Shown piece after piece: positions 22,995 to 31,122 of a stretch of 52,159 nucleotides of DNA. The DNA is from Spirochaetia bacterium. GTDB lineage: Bacteria; Spirochaetota; Spirochaetia; Treponematales; Breznakiellaceae. Location of the stretch: positions 1-52,159 of the forward strand of contig BNUY01000003.1 in the NCBI GenBank assembly GCA_025997715.1, in the 5' to 3' direction. A model generated the notes under the pieces. That model was given only the letters and a program-made list of their open reading frames with translations. It was not told where the DNA came from and did no database searches. Position numbers and translations under genes: made by a program. Position 1 is the stretch's first letter; each line of letters begins with the position of its first letter.

Positions 22995-24272
22995 TTAAGA
23001 AGGGATGATATAGTCCCGCAGTTTTTCCGCGACCTGCTCCTCCACCCGGGCCTCCACCTCAATGTAGGTTCCCTCGTAGGTTTCCTGCAGCACCGTCCCG
23101 TTCCGGTGTATCAGCGCGGCCAGGTCGGAACGGTCCGGGGGAAAACGGAAGCGCTGCACCGGGCCGGAAAGGGCGGCGCTCATCCGCCGGGCCAGCTCGT
23201 CAAGGCCCCTGCCTGACAGGGCGGAAACAGGGATGCTGCCGGGGTAACGGCGGAGCAGGCTGTCTACCGCATCGGTTTCCAGGCGGTCAACCTTGTTCAG
23301 CGCCGTGAGCATGGGCTTTTTATCGGCCCCTAAATCGCGCAGCACCGATAGGGTGGTTTCATAAAAGCGGTCAATATCGGGGTCCGAGGCGTCAAGGACG
23401 TGGACCAGCAGGTCCGCCTGGGCAGCTTCTTCCAGGGTGGAACGGAAGGCGTCCACCAGGGCATGGGGCAGGCGGCGGATAAAGCCCACCGTATCGGTGA
23501 TGACCAGGCCGGGGCCCTTGCCGGGGAGGATGCGGGTGGTGGCGTCCAGGGTGGCGAAAAGCTTGTCCTCCGCCAACACCCCGGCCCCGGTCAGGGCGTT
23601 GAGCAGGCTGGACTTCCCCGAATTGGTGTACCCCACCAGGGCGCAGGACGCCGATTCCTTGTCCCGCTTCTTCCGCTGGACCGCCCGTTGCTTGCGGACC
23701 TCCGCCAGTTCCTCTTTGAGCCGGTATATGCGCTGCTCCACCTGGCGCCGGTCGGTTTCCAGCTTGGTTTCCCCGGAGCCCTTGGTCCCGTAGCGTCCCC
23801 CCCGTTGCCGGGAGAGGTCGATGTACTTATGGGTCAGCCGGGGCAATGAGTAGAAAAGCTGCGCCAGGGCTACCTGGATCTCCGCCTCCCTGGTCCGGGC
23901 GCGCCCCGCAAATATCTGGATGATAAGCTCCTGCCGGTCCACCGCGGCAATCCCCGTAAGCCGTTCCCAGTTCCGCTGCTGGGAGGGGGTCAAATCCCCG
24001 TCAAAAACCAGGCAGTCCACCCCCAAATCCGCCGCCTTTTCGGCAATCTCATCGGCTTTCCCGGTACCCAGCCCAAATTTATGACGATGTTCCCGGACAT
24101 GCACCTTTTCCTGGGCGGCGATCTCAAAGCCCAAGGTCCGGGCCAGCCCCGCCAACTCCTTCGCCAGAGACTCCGTCTCAGATTCCGCCGCCGCAACATC
24201 GGAGCGGTCGTCCCGGATACCTATCAGAAAAGCCCGTGTAGGGACAGGTTCGGTTTCGTATAATACAGCCAT
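22995..24272 (-). CDS. hflX: GTPase HflX
   Basis: The 425-residue ribosome-associated GTPase has the N-terminal HflX domain (HKFGLGTGKADEI, CLVFDGDLTPSQQRNWE), the glycine-rich linker SRQRGGRYGTKGSGETKLETDRR, and a GTPase domain with G1 GYTNSGKSSLLN, G3 DTVGFIRRLP and G4 NKVD. It splits or rescues stalled ribosomes in known cases. The start at 24272 fits the family; the longer frame runs into an inverted repeat. There is no clear ribosome-binding site, and CATAGT lies 6 nt before the ATG, so it may be leaderless. Confidence 0.92.
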   Translation of the reverse strand: MAVLYETEPVPTRAFLIGIRDDRSDVAAAESETESLAKELAGLARTLGFEIAAQEKVHVREHRHKFGLGTGKADEIAEKAADLGVDCLVFDGDLTPSQQRNWERLTGIAAVDRQELIIQIFAGRARTREAEIQVALAQLFYSLPRLTHKYIDLSRQRGGRYGTKGSGETKLETDRRQVEQRIYRLKEELAEVRKQRAVQRKKRDKESASCALVGYTNSGKSSLLNALTGAGVLAEDKLFATLDATTRILPGKGPGLVITDTVGFIRRLPHALVDAFRSTLEEAAQADLLVHVLDASDPDIDRFYETTLSVLRDLGADKKPMLTALNKVDRLETDAVDSLLRRYPGSIPVSALSGRGLDELARRMSAALSGPVQRFRFPPDRSDLAALIHRNGTVLQETYEGTYIEVEARVEEQVAEKLRDYIIPS

Positions 24273-24302
24273 GGGTCTACTATGGCATACAAAACGCGGA
24301 GT

Positions 24303-24392
24303 AACCACCGACCACACGGACAACACGGACTTTTGTTTAGAAATTTCATTCTTTTGTCCGTGTTGTCCGTGTTGTCCGTGTGGTCGGTGGTT
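24303..24392. repeat. Internally repetitive inverted repeat (CACGGACAA type)
   Basis: The left arm 24303-24330 and right arm 24356-24392 are complementary over 28 bp, with one extra ACAACACGG period in the right arm. The arms themselves repeat CACGGACAA. It lies between the divergent hflX and infA genes and holds no ORF. Confidence 0.85.
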
Positions 24393-24416
24393 AAAATTCT
24401 TCTGTCTAATGCGTAA

Positions 24417-24445
24417 TTGACTTTCCCGCCTATCCCCTCTAGTAT
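24417..24445 (+). promoter_or_regulatory. Promoter of infA
   Basis: TTGACT (24417-24422), 17 nt, TAGTAT (24440-24445). The transcript would have a leader of about 25 nt with AGGAG. Confidence 0.6.
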
Positions 24446-24477
24446 TTATAGAGAAAAATACTACTATAGGAGTTTAT

Positions 24478-24702
24478 GTGGCGAAAGAAGAAGCGATTGA
24501 GGTCGAAGGGGTAGTCCGGGAAGCCCTTCCCAATACCATGTTCAGGGTGGAACTGGACAATCAGAACGGACACCTTATACTGGCCCATCTTTCCGGAAAG
24601 ATGCGCAAACACTACATCCGTATCGTCCCCGGCGACCGGGTACGGATTGCCCTATCCCCCTACGATTTAAGCCGCGGCCGTATCATCTACCGCGAACGTT
24701 AA
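24478..24702 (+). CDS. infA: Translation initiation factor IF-1
   Basis: The 74-residue product is a single S1/OB-fold domain with [39 protein letters not shown] and [22 protein letters not shown], matching IF-1 throughout. It occupies the ribosomal A site during initiation. The start is GTG at 24478 with AGGAG 5 nt upstream; the nearby ATG at 24476 is out of frame. The TAA overlaps the stop of the convergent Smr gene in TTAA. Confidence 0.96.
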   Translation: MAKEEAIEVEGVVREALPNTMFRVELDNQNGHLILAHLSGKMRKHYIRIVPGDRVRIALSPYDLSRGRIIYRER

Positions 24703-25202
24703 GTACCGTCGGGCCTCTGGTCCGCTTTTAAGAGGACCCAGGTAGCCCCGCTTCCCCCATCAGATGCCTCCCCCTGGCCGCTTTCCCCGGCAAAGGGACA
24801 GCGTTCAATAAAATCCCGGACGGTCCGCTTCAATACCGCATCCTTTTCGGAGTGCAGCCCCTTCCCATGGATGATAAGGAGTTTCTCCAGTTCCTGCTGT
24901 TGGCCGGCGCGGAAAAACTCCTCCAGGGCTATCCAGGCTTCGTCATTGGTGAGGCCGTGGAGGTCAAGCGTAGCGTCCGCTTTCTTGGCCCGGAGCCGGC
25001 GGCGGCGCTTAGCGGGCGGCACGGCAGTCAGGGCGATTTCGGCGTCCTTGTCAGGAATACCGTATACCTGCAGCCAGGCCGTAAGGGGATCAACCTTTTG
25101 CGCGGAACGCTGGTCCCCGGTATCTTCTTCCGCCTTCACCGCTTTTTTCCCTGCATTCCCGGTCTGCCGGTCCCACTGATCCAAAATATCACCAAAATCC
25201 AT
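24699..25202 (-). CDS. Smr (small MutS-related) domain protein
   Basis: The 167-residue protein has a charged N-terminal half and a C-terminal Smr domain (about 78-165) with the [11 protein letters not shown] motif and the [17 protein letters not shown] motif. Smr domains act as nicking endonucleases or RNA-binding nucleases in known cases. An AAAGG site lies before the ATG. It follows the Bat operon gene at 25214 by 11 bp and is probably its last cotranscribed gene. Confidence 0.85.
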   Translation of the reverse strand: MDFGDILDQWDRQTGNAGKKAVKAEEDTGDQRSAQKVDPLTAWLQVYGIPDKDAEIALTAVPPAKRRRRLRAKKADATLDLHGLTNDEAWIALEEFFRAGQQQELEKLLIIHGKGLHSEKDAVLKRTVRDFIERCPFAGESGQGEASDGGSGATWVLLKADQRPDGT

Positions 25203-25213
25203 GATTATTACCT

Positions 25214-26698
25214 TTAATAAAAAACCAGATTATCCTGCGGCACCCACCCGGCATCCCCATCAGGGCTTTCCGCATAGGCCCAAAGGCCGGCAACGGCGCG
25301 AATGTGTACCGGCTGGCCTTCCATCCAGCGGACACTGACTGCCCCCCGGGTATCCGGCACCCGGTAGGCCGCTGCTGCCCGAACTACCGCAGCGCTTCCC
25401 CATAAGTATCCTGTTTCCGGGGCGGTCTTTGCAAGAGGGGCGCCTTCAATGGCAGAGCGGAGGGCCTTTAGTCTCGGTTGAGGAGCAATCCCCAAAATAC
25501 CCGCCACGAGTAACAGTACAAGCCCGTAACGGGAACCCCGGAAAAACAGAGAATGTGCGCCCTTTTTCACCATGGTTAATAGCAATAAACACGCGCTCAG
25601 GATGATCAGGGCTACAAAGAAATTCCGGGGACGCCATTTTTCATCCATCGCAGCGGCGGTCTGCGTAAGCCCCAGGGCTTGTTCCGCCGCCCGGCGCGGG
25701 GCGGCAAGTTTCGGACCCGCCAACAGATCCCGTTCCCCCCGGCGAAGTTCAGCCAGGGCTTCGGCATAGCGGGCGCTGCTCCAGAGTTCACGGGCTCTGT
25801 CCAGGGTTTCCCCATAGGCTTTGCGGAAAAGGGGAAACGGCTCATCCGGGGTTTCGGGGAACGGCGGCGGCGGCATTTGGGACAGGGATGGCACTGCTTC
25901 AGGGACAGGAATGCCGGGATCAGCCGCCGGTAAGACCGGGGCGGCGGCGTTAGCAATTGCCTGCGGCCGGAGCCGTATCGAGATGGCCGGGGCTTCCAGG
26001 GCAAGGGTATCAAACCGGAGGGTGAAGGGTCCCAGGGAAATCACACCGGCGGCGCCCGAAAGGGGGGTAAGGCGTACTCGTAATACCCTGCCCTGCTCCA
26101 AATCCGCGTTGGTCAGGGGGACTTCCTCCAAAATCGCCTCCACCGGGGCGGTAGCGTGAAACGGCCCCGGACGAAAACTTTTTTCGGGGTCCCAATCGCG
26201 GATACGGAGGCTCAGTTCCGCCGGTTCCCCGATGTTCAGAGCGGCGGGAAAGGGATCCCAGACCAGGCGCGGGTGGTATTCCTCCAAGCCGCCCCCCTGG
26301 GTGGTCACGTAGGTTCGCAGTTCTTCTGTTTTGGTTCTGTATCCCGGCGCCAATACCTCGAAGGGGCCCAGGGTGACCGGCCCCGTTCTATGGGGGACAT
26401 ACAAAAATTCCGCCAGGGTCCAGCGCCCTCGCCGGGTTTCCTTCCGGGACTGGGCAAAGGTGAGGGAGGGCGGCAGTTCCGGCGGGATAACCGTCACTTC
26501 ATCAGGCACGGGATGATCCACCAGGATAGAAATTCGCCAGACACCGTCCAGAACCGGGCGTTCCGGGGAACTTTCCACCAGCATCATTGATTCTCCCCCC
26601 GGAACCTCCGCAGATTGCCCAAGCAGTAAAACTAAGGGGAGCAGAATTAGTAATCGGGGCCCGAAGAAACATCCTCGGCCCATTCCCGGCTTTTCCAT
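25214..26698 (-). CDS. BatD-like protein with C-terminal SH3-like domain
   Basis: The 494-residue protein has a signal sequence (LLILLPLVLLLGQSAEV), a beta-rich BatD-type extracytoplasmic region (about 40-250), a Pro-rich linker, a helical segment (about 295-350), two membrane segments (about 362-380 and 393-410) and a C-terminal SH3-like domain (about 430-494, RWMEGQPVHIRAVAGLWAYAES). The latter resembles the SH3 part of spirochaetal BatE proteins, so this looks like a BatD/BatE fusion. AAGGAG precedes the ATG. It overlaps the upstream TPR gene by 52 bp. It likely works with the vWA proteins in the envelope. Confidence 0.72.
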   Translation of the reverse strand: MEKPGMGRGCFFGPRLLILLPLVLLLGQSAEVPGGESMMLVESSPERPVLDGVWRISILVDHPVPDEVTVIPPELPPSLTFAQSRKETRRGRWTLAEFLYVPHRTGPVTLGPFEVLAPGYRTKTEELRTYVTTQGGGLEEYHPRLVWDPFPAALNIGEPAELSLRIRDWDPEKSFRPGPFHATAPVEAILEEVPLTNADLEQGRVLRVRLTPLSGAAGVISLGPFTLRFDTLALEAPAISIRLRPQAIANAAAPVLPAADPGIPVPEAVPSLSQMPPPPFPETPDEPFPLFRKAYGETLDRARELWSSARYAEALAELRRGERDLLAGPKLAAPRRAAEQALGLTQTAAAMDEKWRPRNFFVALIILSACLLLLTMVKKGAHSLFFRGSRYGLVLLLVAGILGIAPQPRLKALRSAIEGAPLAKTAPETGYLWGSAAVVRAAAAYRVPDTRGAVSVRWMEGQPVHIRAVAGLWAYAESPDGDAGWVPQDNLVFY

Positions 26699-27276
26699 TG
26701 GTCTTGCTCCTTACGCCGTATATAATCAAAAAGAACCTGGGGCCCTTTTTGCTCCTCTTGAACATTCAGGGAGAGTGATGCTGCGGCGCCGGAATTTTGG
26801 TAGGACAGGGAAAGGAGGCTTAGCTCCAGGTTCCGTTTCGCCTCAATACGGCTGCCGTCGGTTTCCAGGGCGGTGCGGAACTGATCTGCCGCGGAGGCGA
26901 AGTCCCCGTCATGGAAACGGACCACCCCGCTATTGTAATGGATCCGGTAGATCAACTCCCGGTGATCCTTCCGCAGTACATTGGTCAGCCCTTCTTCGGC
27001 GGCGGCAAAATGTTGCAGCGCCGCCGCGCTCTCATCCAGGGCAAGGTACACCGCACCAAGGCTGTATTCGGCATAGGGCGCGGTTTCGGGAAAGGTCAAC
27101 GCTTCCAGGTAGGCGAGTATCGCCTCGGTATACATGCCCTGGGCATTAAAGAAATTACCCCGCAGCATCATGAGTTTCCCCGGTACCGAGCTTCCGCAGG
27201 AAGTGATACACAGAAACAGTACTACTAACAGGCCCCCAAGGCGCCTATTGCACAGGGGGTGTTTCCGTTCAGCCAC
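26647..27276 (-). CDS. TPR lipoprotein of the Bat operon (BatC-like)
   Basis: From a GTG at 27276, preceded by GGGGAGG, the 209-residue product has a lipoprotein signal with lipobox ITSC and about three tetratricopeptide-like repeats (GMYTEAILAYLEAL, APYAEYSLGAVYLALDE, RIHYNSGVVRFHDGDFASAADQFRTAL). TPR partners of BatA/BatB are standard in this operon and probably scaffold a complex. The start overlaps the BatB stop by 8 bp. A longer frame upstream to 27339 lies inside batB and has no ribosome-binding site. Confidence 0.75.
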   Translation of the reverse strand: MAERKHPLCNRRLGGLLVVLFLCITSCGSSVPGKLMMLRGNFFNAQGMYTEAILAYLEALTFPETAPYAEYSLGAVYLALDESAAALQHFAAAEEGLTNVLRKDHRELIYRIHYNSGVVRFHDGDFASAADQFRTALETDGSRIEAKRNLELSLLSLSYQNSGAAASLSLNVQEEQKGPQVLFDYIRRKEQDQWKSREWAEDVSSGPDY

Positions 27277-28237
27277 GGTTCCGCCTCCCCTTTTCCGCCA
27301 TTTTCGAGATGCCCATAAAGACCAGGGCGGCAATGACAAAGATATACCCCAGGGGCCGGGTTTCCCGCCGGAATCCCCGCAGGGTAGTGCCGGACAGGGA
27401 CGTCAGGTGATCCGCCAGTAACCCTGCGGCGTTACTCCGGTTCCCATCTATATATATCCCCCCGGTCCGGGCCGCAGCATCCTTAAGGGTATTACTTCGC
27501 CGCACACTGATCACCGGAGGCCCGTCCTCCAGGGGAACCGCGCCGCCCTCCTCGGACCCAAGCCCGACGGCGGTGAGGGTGATCCCGGCGGCAATGGCCC
27601 GTTCCAGGGCATCACCTAAGGAACCGGTCAGGGATTCCCCATCCGACAGGAGGATGATCCGGCGGCGGCTGGGGAATGCGTCCTGAAAAGCAGTACAGGC
27701 GGCATCCACCAGGGATTCCAAATTGGTCCCCGTCCCGGTAACGGCGGCAGGCGAAAGGCTCGACATGAAGCCCCGGATCGCCTCGGTATCCTCGGTCAAG
27801 GGCAGGGCCAGCACCCCCCGGCCCTTGCCGATGGCCGCCCCAAAACGGAAAGCCGCGGTTGCGGGATTACCGACCAGTTCCGCCGCCAGTTCCGCCGCCC
27901 GGCCAAGCCGCGAAGGACCGCCGCTTACAATATCCCGGACATCCATGCTGCGGGATAGATCAATGGCAAAGACCACATCCACCCCCCGGCGGGTTTCACT
28001 CACCAGGCGAGTACCGCCCCGGGGCTGGGCCAGGGCGATGATCACGCAAGCCAGAAAGAACAGGAAAGCAATGGCGGAGAGGCGGTACCGGGAACGCAGT
28101 TTCGAGGCCAGGCCGCCGCCGCCGGCATCCAGGAAGCCCAATATGGCCCGCCGTTTACGGTAGTGGAGGACGGCCAAAAATGCCGCGGGGACAAGCAAAA
28201 AGAGGGCAAGCAAGGCCCGGGGATTATCGAAACTCAC
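27269..28237 (-). CDS. batB: von Willebrand A domain membrane protein BatB
   Basis: The 322-residue protein has membrane segments at about 8-25 and 52-70, a vWA domain (about 85-270) with the MIDAS motif D93-L-S95-R-S97, and a C-terminal membrane helix (about 300-316). Metal-dependent protein binding at the outer face of the inner membrane is expected. It overlaps BatA by 4 bp (ATGA). Bat proteins were named for aerotolerance in Bacteroides; in spirochaetes the role is less clear. Confidence 0.82.
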   Translation of the reverse strand: MSFDNPRALLALFLLVPAAFLAVLHYRKRRAILGFLDAGGGGLASKLRSRYRLSAIAFLFFLACVIIALAQPRGGTRLVSETRRGVDVVFAIDLSRSMDVRDIVSGGPSRLGRAAELAAELVGNPATAAFRFGAAIGKGRGVLALPLTEDTEAIRGFMSSLSPAAVTGTGTNLESLVDAACTAFQDAFPSRRRIILLSDGESLTGSLGDALERAIAAGITLTAVGLGSEEGGAVPLEDGPPVISVRRSNTLKDAAARTGGIYIDGNRSNAAGLLADHLTSLSGTTLRGFRRETRPLGYIFVIAALVFMGISKMAEKGRRNRG

Positions 28238-29271
28238 AGGAAGGCCCCCAGTATATACCGCCGTATATAGCGGGCAACGATTATCAGCAGAAGGGCTGCG
28301 CCTATGAGGGGGACCTGAAAACTCCGGGTCCGGTTTATCGTACCAGAACGGCGTATGATCATCTCCCCTTCATCAATGCGGGAAAAGGCATTGGAAAAGG
28401 CCTCCGCCGAAGGGGCGGCAATATACTGACCGCCGCCGCTGCGGGCAATGGCTCTGAGGCTTTCGGCGTTAAACCGGGAATCGAAGGTCCCGGTGCGGTG
28501 CAGCCTGGTAACCGGATCAACGTAGTCAATGGGGACCTCCCCGCCGCCCCCCACCCCGATAACCCAGAGGGACACCGGACTTCCGGAGGAAGTCTTACCT
28601 CCTATAGAGGTCTGAGCATTTTGCAGAGCCGCCGCCGCCGTTTCCGGGTGTATCGCCCCGGCGTTGTTTTCCCCGTCGGTGATCAGCGCCACCGCTTTCC
28701 GTGGGGCCGTGGAATTCCGTATATGCAGCGCCGCAATCCCCAGGCCCATCCCCAGGGCGGTACCGTCCCCCAGTTCGCCGATACGCAGAGCATCAAGGCG
28801 GGAGAACAGCGCGGCCCGGTCCACCGTGGGGGGTACCAGGAGGCCTGCGTCATTTCCCACCGCCACCAGCCCTATGGCATCGGTGGGACGCGCGGCGGCA
28901 AAATCACGAACCAAATCCCGGGCCGTATCAAAGCGGCTCTGGCCGTTCATATCCTGCCCCGCCATGCTTGGGCTCACGTCCACCACAAAGAGAATATCCG
29001 CCCCCCGGTTAAGCCACACCGTTTCTGTGCTGATAAACACCGGCCCCGCAGCGGCGATAAAGAGGGCGAAAACCCCGGCCAGGTCCAGGAAGCGGATTAT
29101 CTTCACCAGGAATTCCACATTGAAGGGGGGCTTGAAGGGAGTTCCCCCCGGCGGCCCCAGGGGAATAACCAGAGTAAAAGCGCCCTTCAGGAAACGGGAG
29201 ATGACAAAACACACAAACACTATTACTGCGCCGATGACCAGGAGAAGGGGACGCTCAAAACCGATGTTCAT
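28234..29271 (-). CDS. batA: von Willebrand A domain membrane protein BatA
   Basis: The 345-residue protein has membrane segments at about 8-25 and 60-80, a vWA domain (about 90-300) with D98-V-S100-P-S102 as MIDAS, and a C-terminal membrane helix (about 320-340). It is the paired vWA protein of batB, with which it overlaps by 4 bp; its own start overlaps the upstream gene by 4 bp. This tight coupling suggests fixed stoichiometry of the two proteins. Confidence 0.82.
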   Translation of the reverse strand: MNIGFERPLLLVIGAVIVFVCFVISRFLKGAFTLVIPLGPPGGTPFKPPFNVEFLVKIIRFLDLAGVFALFIAAAGPVFISTETVWLNRGADILFVVDVSPSMAGQDMNGQSRFDTARDLVRDFAAARPTDAIGLVAVGNDAGLLVPPTVDRAALFSRLDALRIGELGDGTALGMGLGIAALHIRNSTAPRKAVALITDGENNAGAIHPETAAAALQNAQTSIGGKTSSGSPVSLWVIGVGGGGEVPIDYVDPVTRLHRTGTFDSRFNAESLRAIARSGGGQYIAAPSAEAFSNAFSRIDEGEMIIRRSGTINRTRSFQVPLIGAALLLIIVARYIRRYILGAFL

Positions 29272-30218
29272 GAGGCGCCTCCCAGGCCGCTTCGCGGCTT
29301 CCGGTACCTATCCTTTTCGGCGGCCTCCAGAAGAACAGTCATTTCCTTAAAATCGTCCAGAAGCTTGACCACCGCCGCCTGCTCTATGTCCGCCCCGCTG
29401 AACCGGAGCGTATCGCAGCGGCGGAAAAGCGCCGAAAGCGCGGCAGGGGAAAGGGCATCCTCTTCTCCCAATGCGGGAAGGGTGAGGAATTCCCGGGGCA
29501 CCATAGCCCGGCAGTTCGTTCCCGTAAGTATCCCCAGGCCCGTGCGGAATTCCCCCGAAAGGGTTTCCAGTATCTCCCCTTCCCCGGCGCGCAGCCGTTT
29601 GAGGCTCTTCGCCATGGCCCGGATAACCCGCCGCCGCCGCAGCCGTTCGGCAAAATTCCGCAGCCGGGTCCTGCCCTTGACACCCCCCAGGGCCAGCGCG
29701 AGAAGCAGAAGGATGATCCCCAGGATGGTTCCGTAGATCAGCGCCGCAGTGCCCGGCGCAGCCAGGGGTTCCGCGGGTTCCGAAAGGACCATCCCCCGCT
29801 GCTCCACCTGCAGGATGGAACTGACGGTGATCTCAAGGCCGGTAAAGGTATGGGATGCGCCGTTCTCCCTGAACGCACCGTTCTCCTTGAACGCAATTTC
29901 AATAGGGGGCAGCACGATTCGCCCGGGCGTGAAGGCTTGAAAATCGACCAGGAGCCGGAAAGAATTCCCCCGGCGTTCCAACTCCACCCGGTTGATTACC
30001 AGATCCGTTGACCGGGGCAAGCCCGCGTCCTTGACACCCGCATTCCATCCCGTACCGAATCCCAGGGGGACCACCAGCCGTCCCTTATCACCCACAAAAA
30101 TCGTTTGGGGGATGAGGTAGGGGGCATCGCCCGGAGAGAAATCCGCTTCCTGGGAAAACGCCGGGAAAACCGGAAGGATAAGCCATGCAATCCTCGCCAA
30201 GAGGATGAACCATCTCAT
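29268..30218 (-). CDS. BatD-like/DUF4381-like membrane protein of the Bat operon
   Basis: The 316-residue product has a signal peptide (MRWFILLARIAWLILPVFPAFSQ), a beta-rich extracytoplasmic part (about 25-150), one membrane helix (about 160-180) and a cytoplasmic helical domain (about 185-310). This layout matches the small membrane protein placed between DUF58 and BatA in such operons. Residues 111-122 (KENGAFRENGAS) are an in-frame 18-bp duplication. It overlaps both neighbours by 4 bp. Confidence 0.65.
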   Translation of the reverse strand: MRWFILLARIAWLILPVFPAFSQEADFSPGDAPYLIPQTIFVGDKGRLVVPLGFGTGWNAGVKDAGLPRSTDLVINRVELERRGNSFRLLVDFQAFTPGRIVLPPIEIAFKENGAFRENGASHTFTGLEITVSSILQVEQRGMVLSEPAEPLAAPGTAALIYGTILGIILLLLALALGGVKGRTRLRNFAERLRRRRVIRAMAKSLKRLRAGEGEILETLSGEFRTGLGILTGTNCRAMVPREFLTLPALGEEDALSPAALSALFRRCDTLRFSGADIEQAAVVKLLDDFKEMTVLLEAAEKDRYRKPRSGLGGAS

Positions 30219-31111
30219 GACAACGAACCTCCGGTCCGACGGCCCCCAAAAAACCGGGTCAGCGCCGTGGGAGCGTCATCGGCGGTAGAAAGTTCCACAC
30301 AGGAAGCCCCGCAGCGGCGGCAGAGGGCCTTCCAGAGCTTAGTCCGATCCTCATGCCATTCAGCCCAGGCGGAACGGAAGGAGGAGTACCCCGTGGGCGC
30401 GTGGAGTACCACCCCGGTTTCGGGGTCCCCCATGGTAAGAAGCCCCAGGTTGGGAATCTCCGTGTCCAGGGGATCGGTGATCCCGATGGCGATCACATCA
30501 TGCTTGGCACAGAGATGCCCCAGTTCCTGCTCCCAGTTGAAGCAGAGGAAGTCCGAAAGGATCACCACCAGGCTGCGCCGCTTGAGGAGCCGCCCGGTCC
30601 CCTCCAGGGCAAGCCCCAGGTCGCTTCCCTTCCCGCCATCATTCGCTCCCAGCAAGCCGCTGATGATGCTCATAACATGGGACCGCCCTTTGCGGGGCTT
30701 AAACACCCGGGTTATTTCCCGGTCAAAGCATACCGCCCCGATCCGCTGCCCCGCCCGCTCTGCGGAAAAGGCCACCAACGCCGCCGCCAGGATGGCCTGA
30801 TCCCGCCGCCGCATACCCGCAGAAGACGCACCGTCTGCGGCGAACATGGACGCCGATTCATCCAGCACCAGGCATACCGTCAGTTCCCTTTCTTCCCGGT
30901 ACATCTTTACATAGGGGGTTCCGAACCGGGCGCTCACATTCCAGTCAATGGAGCGGACATCGTCCCCCAACTCGTAGTGACGGACCTCGTCGAACTCGAT
31001 CCCCTGGCCCTTAAAGACCGAACGGAAATCCCCGGAGAGGAGGTCCTCCGCAAGGCCGCGGGCGGCCAGGGGAAAGGTGGTGATCCTCCGCAGCAGTTCG
31101 TAACGGTCCAA
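30215..31111 (-). CDS. DUF58 domain protein
   Basis: The 298-residue protein carries the DUF58 signature (GIEFDEVRHYELGDDVRSIDW, residues about 38-57) and a degenerate vWA fold with D84-E-S86-A-S88. DUF58 proteins are encoded next to MoxR ATPases and likely are clients or adaptors of the ATPase. It starts 11 bp after moxR ends and overlaps the next gene by 4 bp. Confidence 0.85.
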   Translation of the reverse strand: MDRYELLRRITTFPLAARGLAEDLLSGDFRSVFKGQGIEFDEVRHYELGDDVRSIDWNVSARFGTPYVKMYREERELTVCLVLDESASMFAADGASSAGMRRRDQAILAAALVAFSAERAGQRIGAVCFDREITRVFKPRKGRSHVMSIISGLLGANDGGKGSDLGLALEGTGRLLKRRSLVVILSDFLCFNWEQELGHLCAKHDVIAIGITDPLDTEIPNLGLLTMGDPETGVVLHAPTGYSSFRSAWAEWHEDRTKLWKALCRRCGASCVELSTADDAPTALTRFFGGRRTGGSLS

Positions 31112-31122
31112 TTTTGCTGGTC

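Noticed and set aside
24303..24392. Terminator for hflX or infA
   Set aside because: The hairpin lies upstream of both divergent genes and has no T-run on either strand.
28180..29736. 518-codon frame antisense to batA/batB
   Set aside because: It has no recognisable domain, and the opposite strand has clear vWA proteins. Long antisense frames are expected in GC-rich codon usage.
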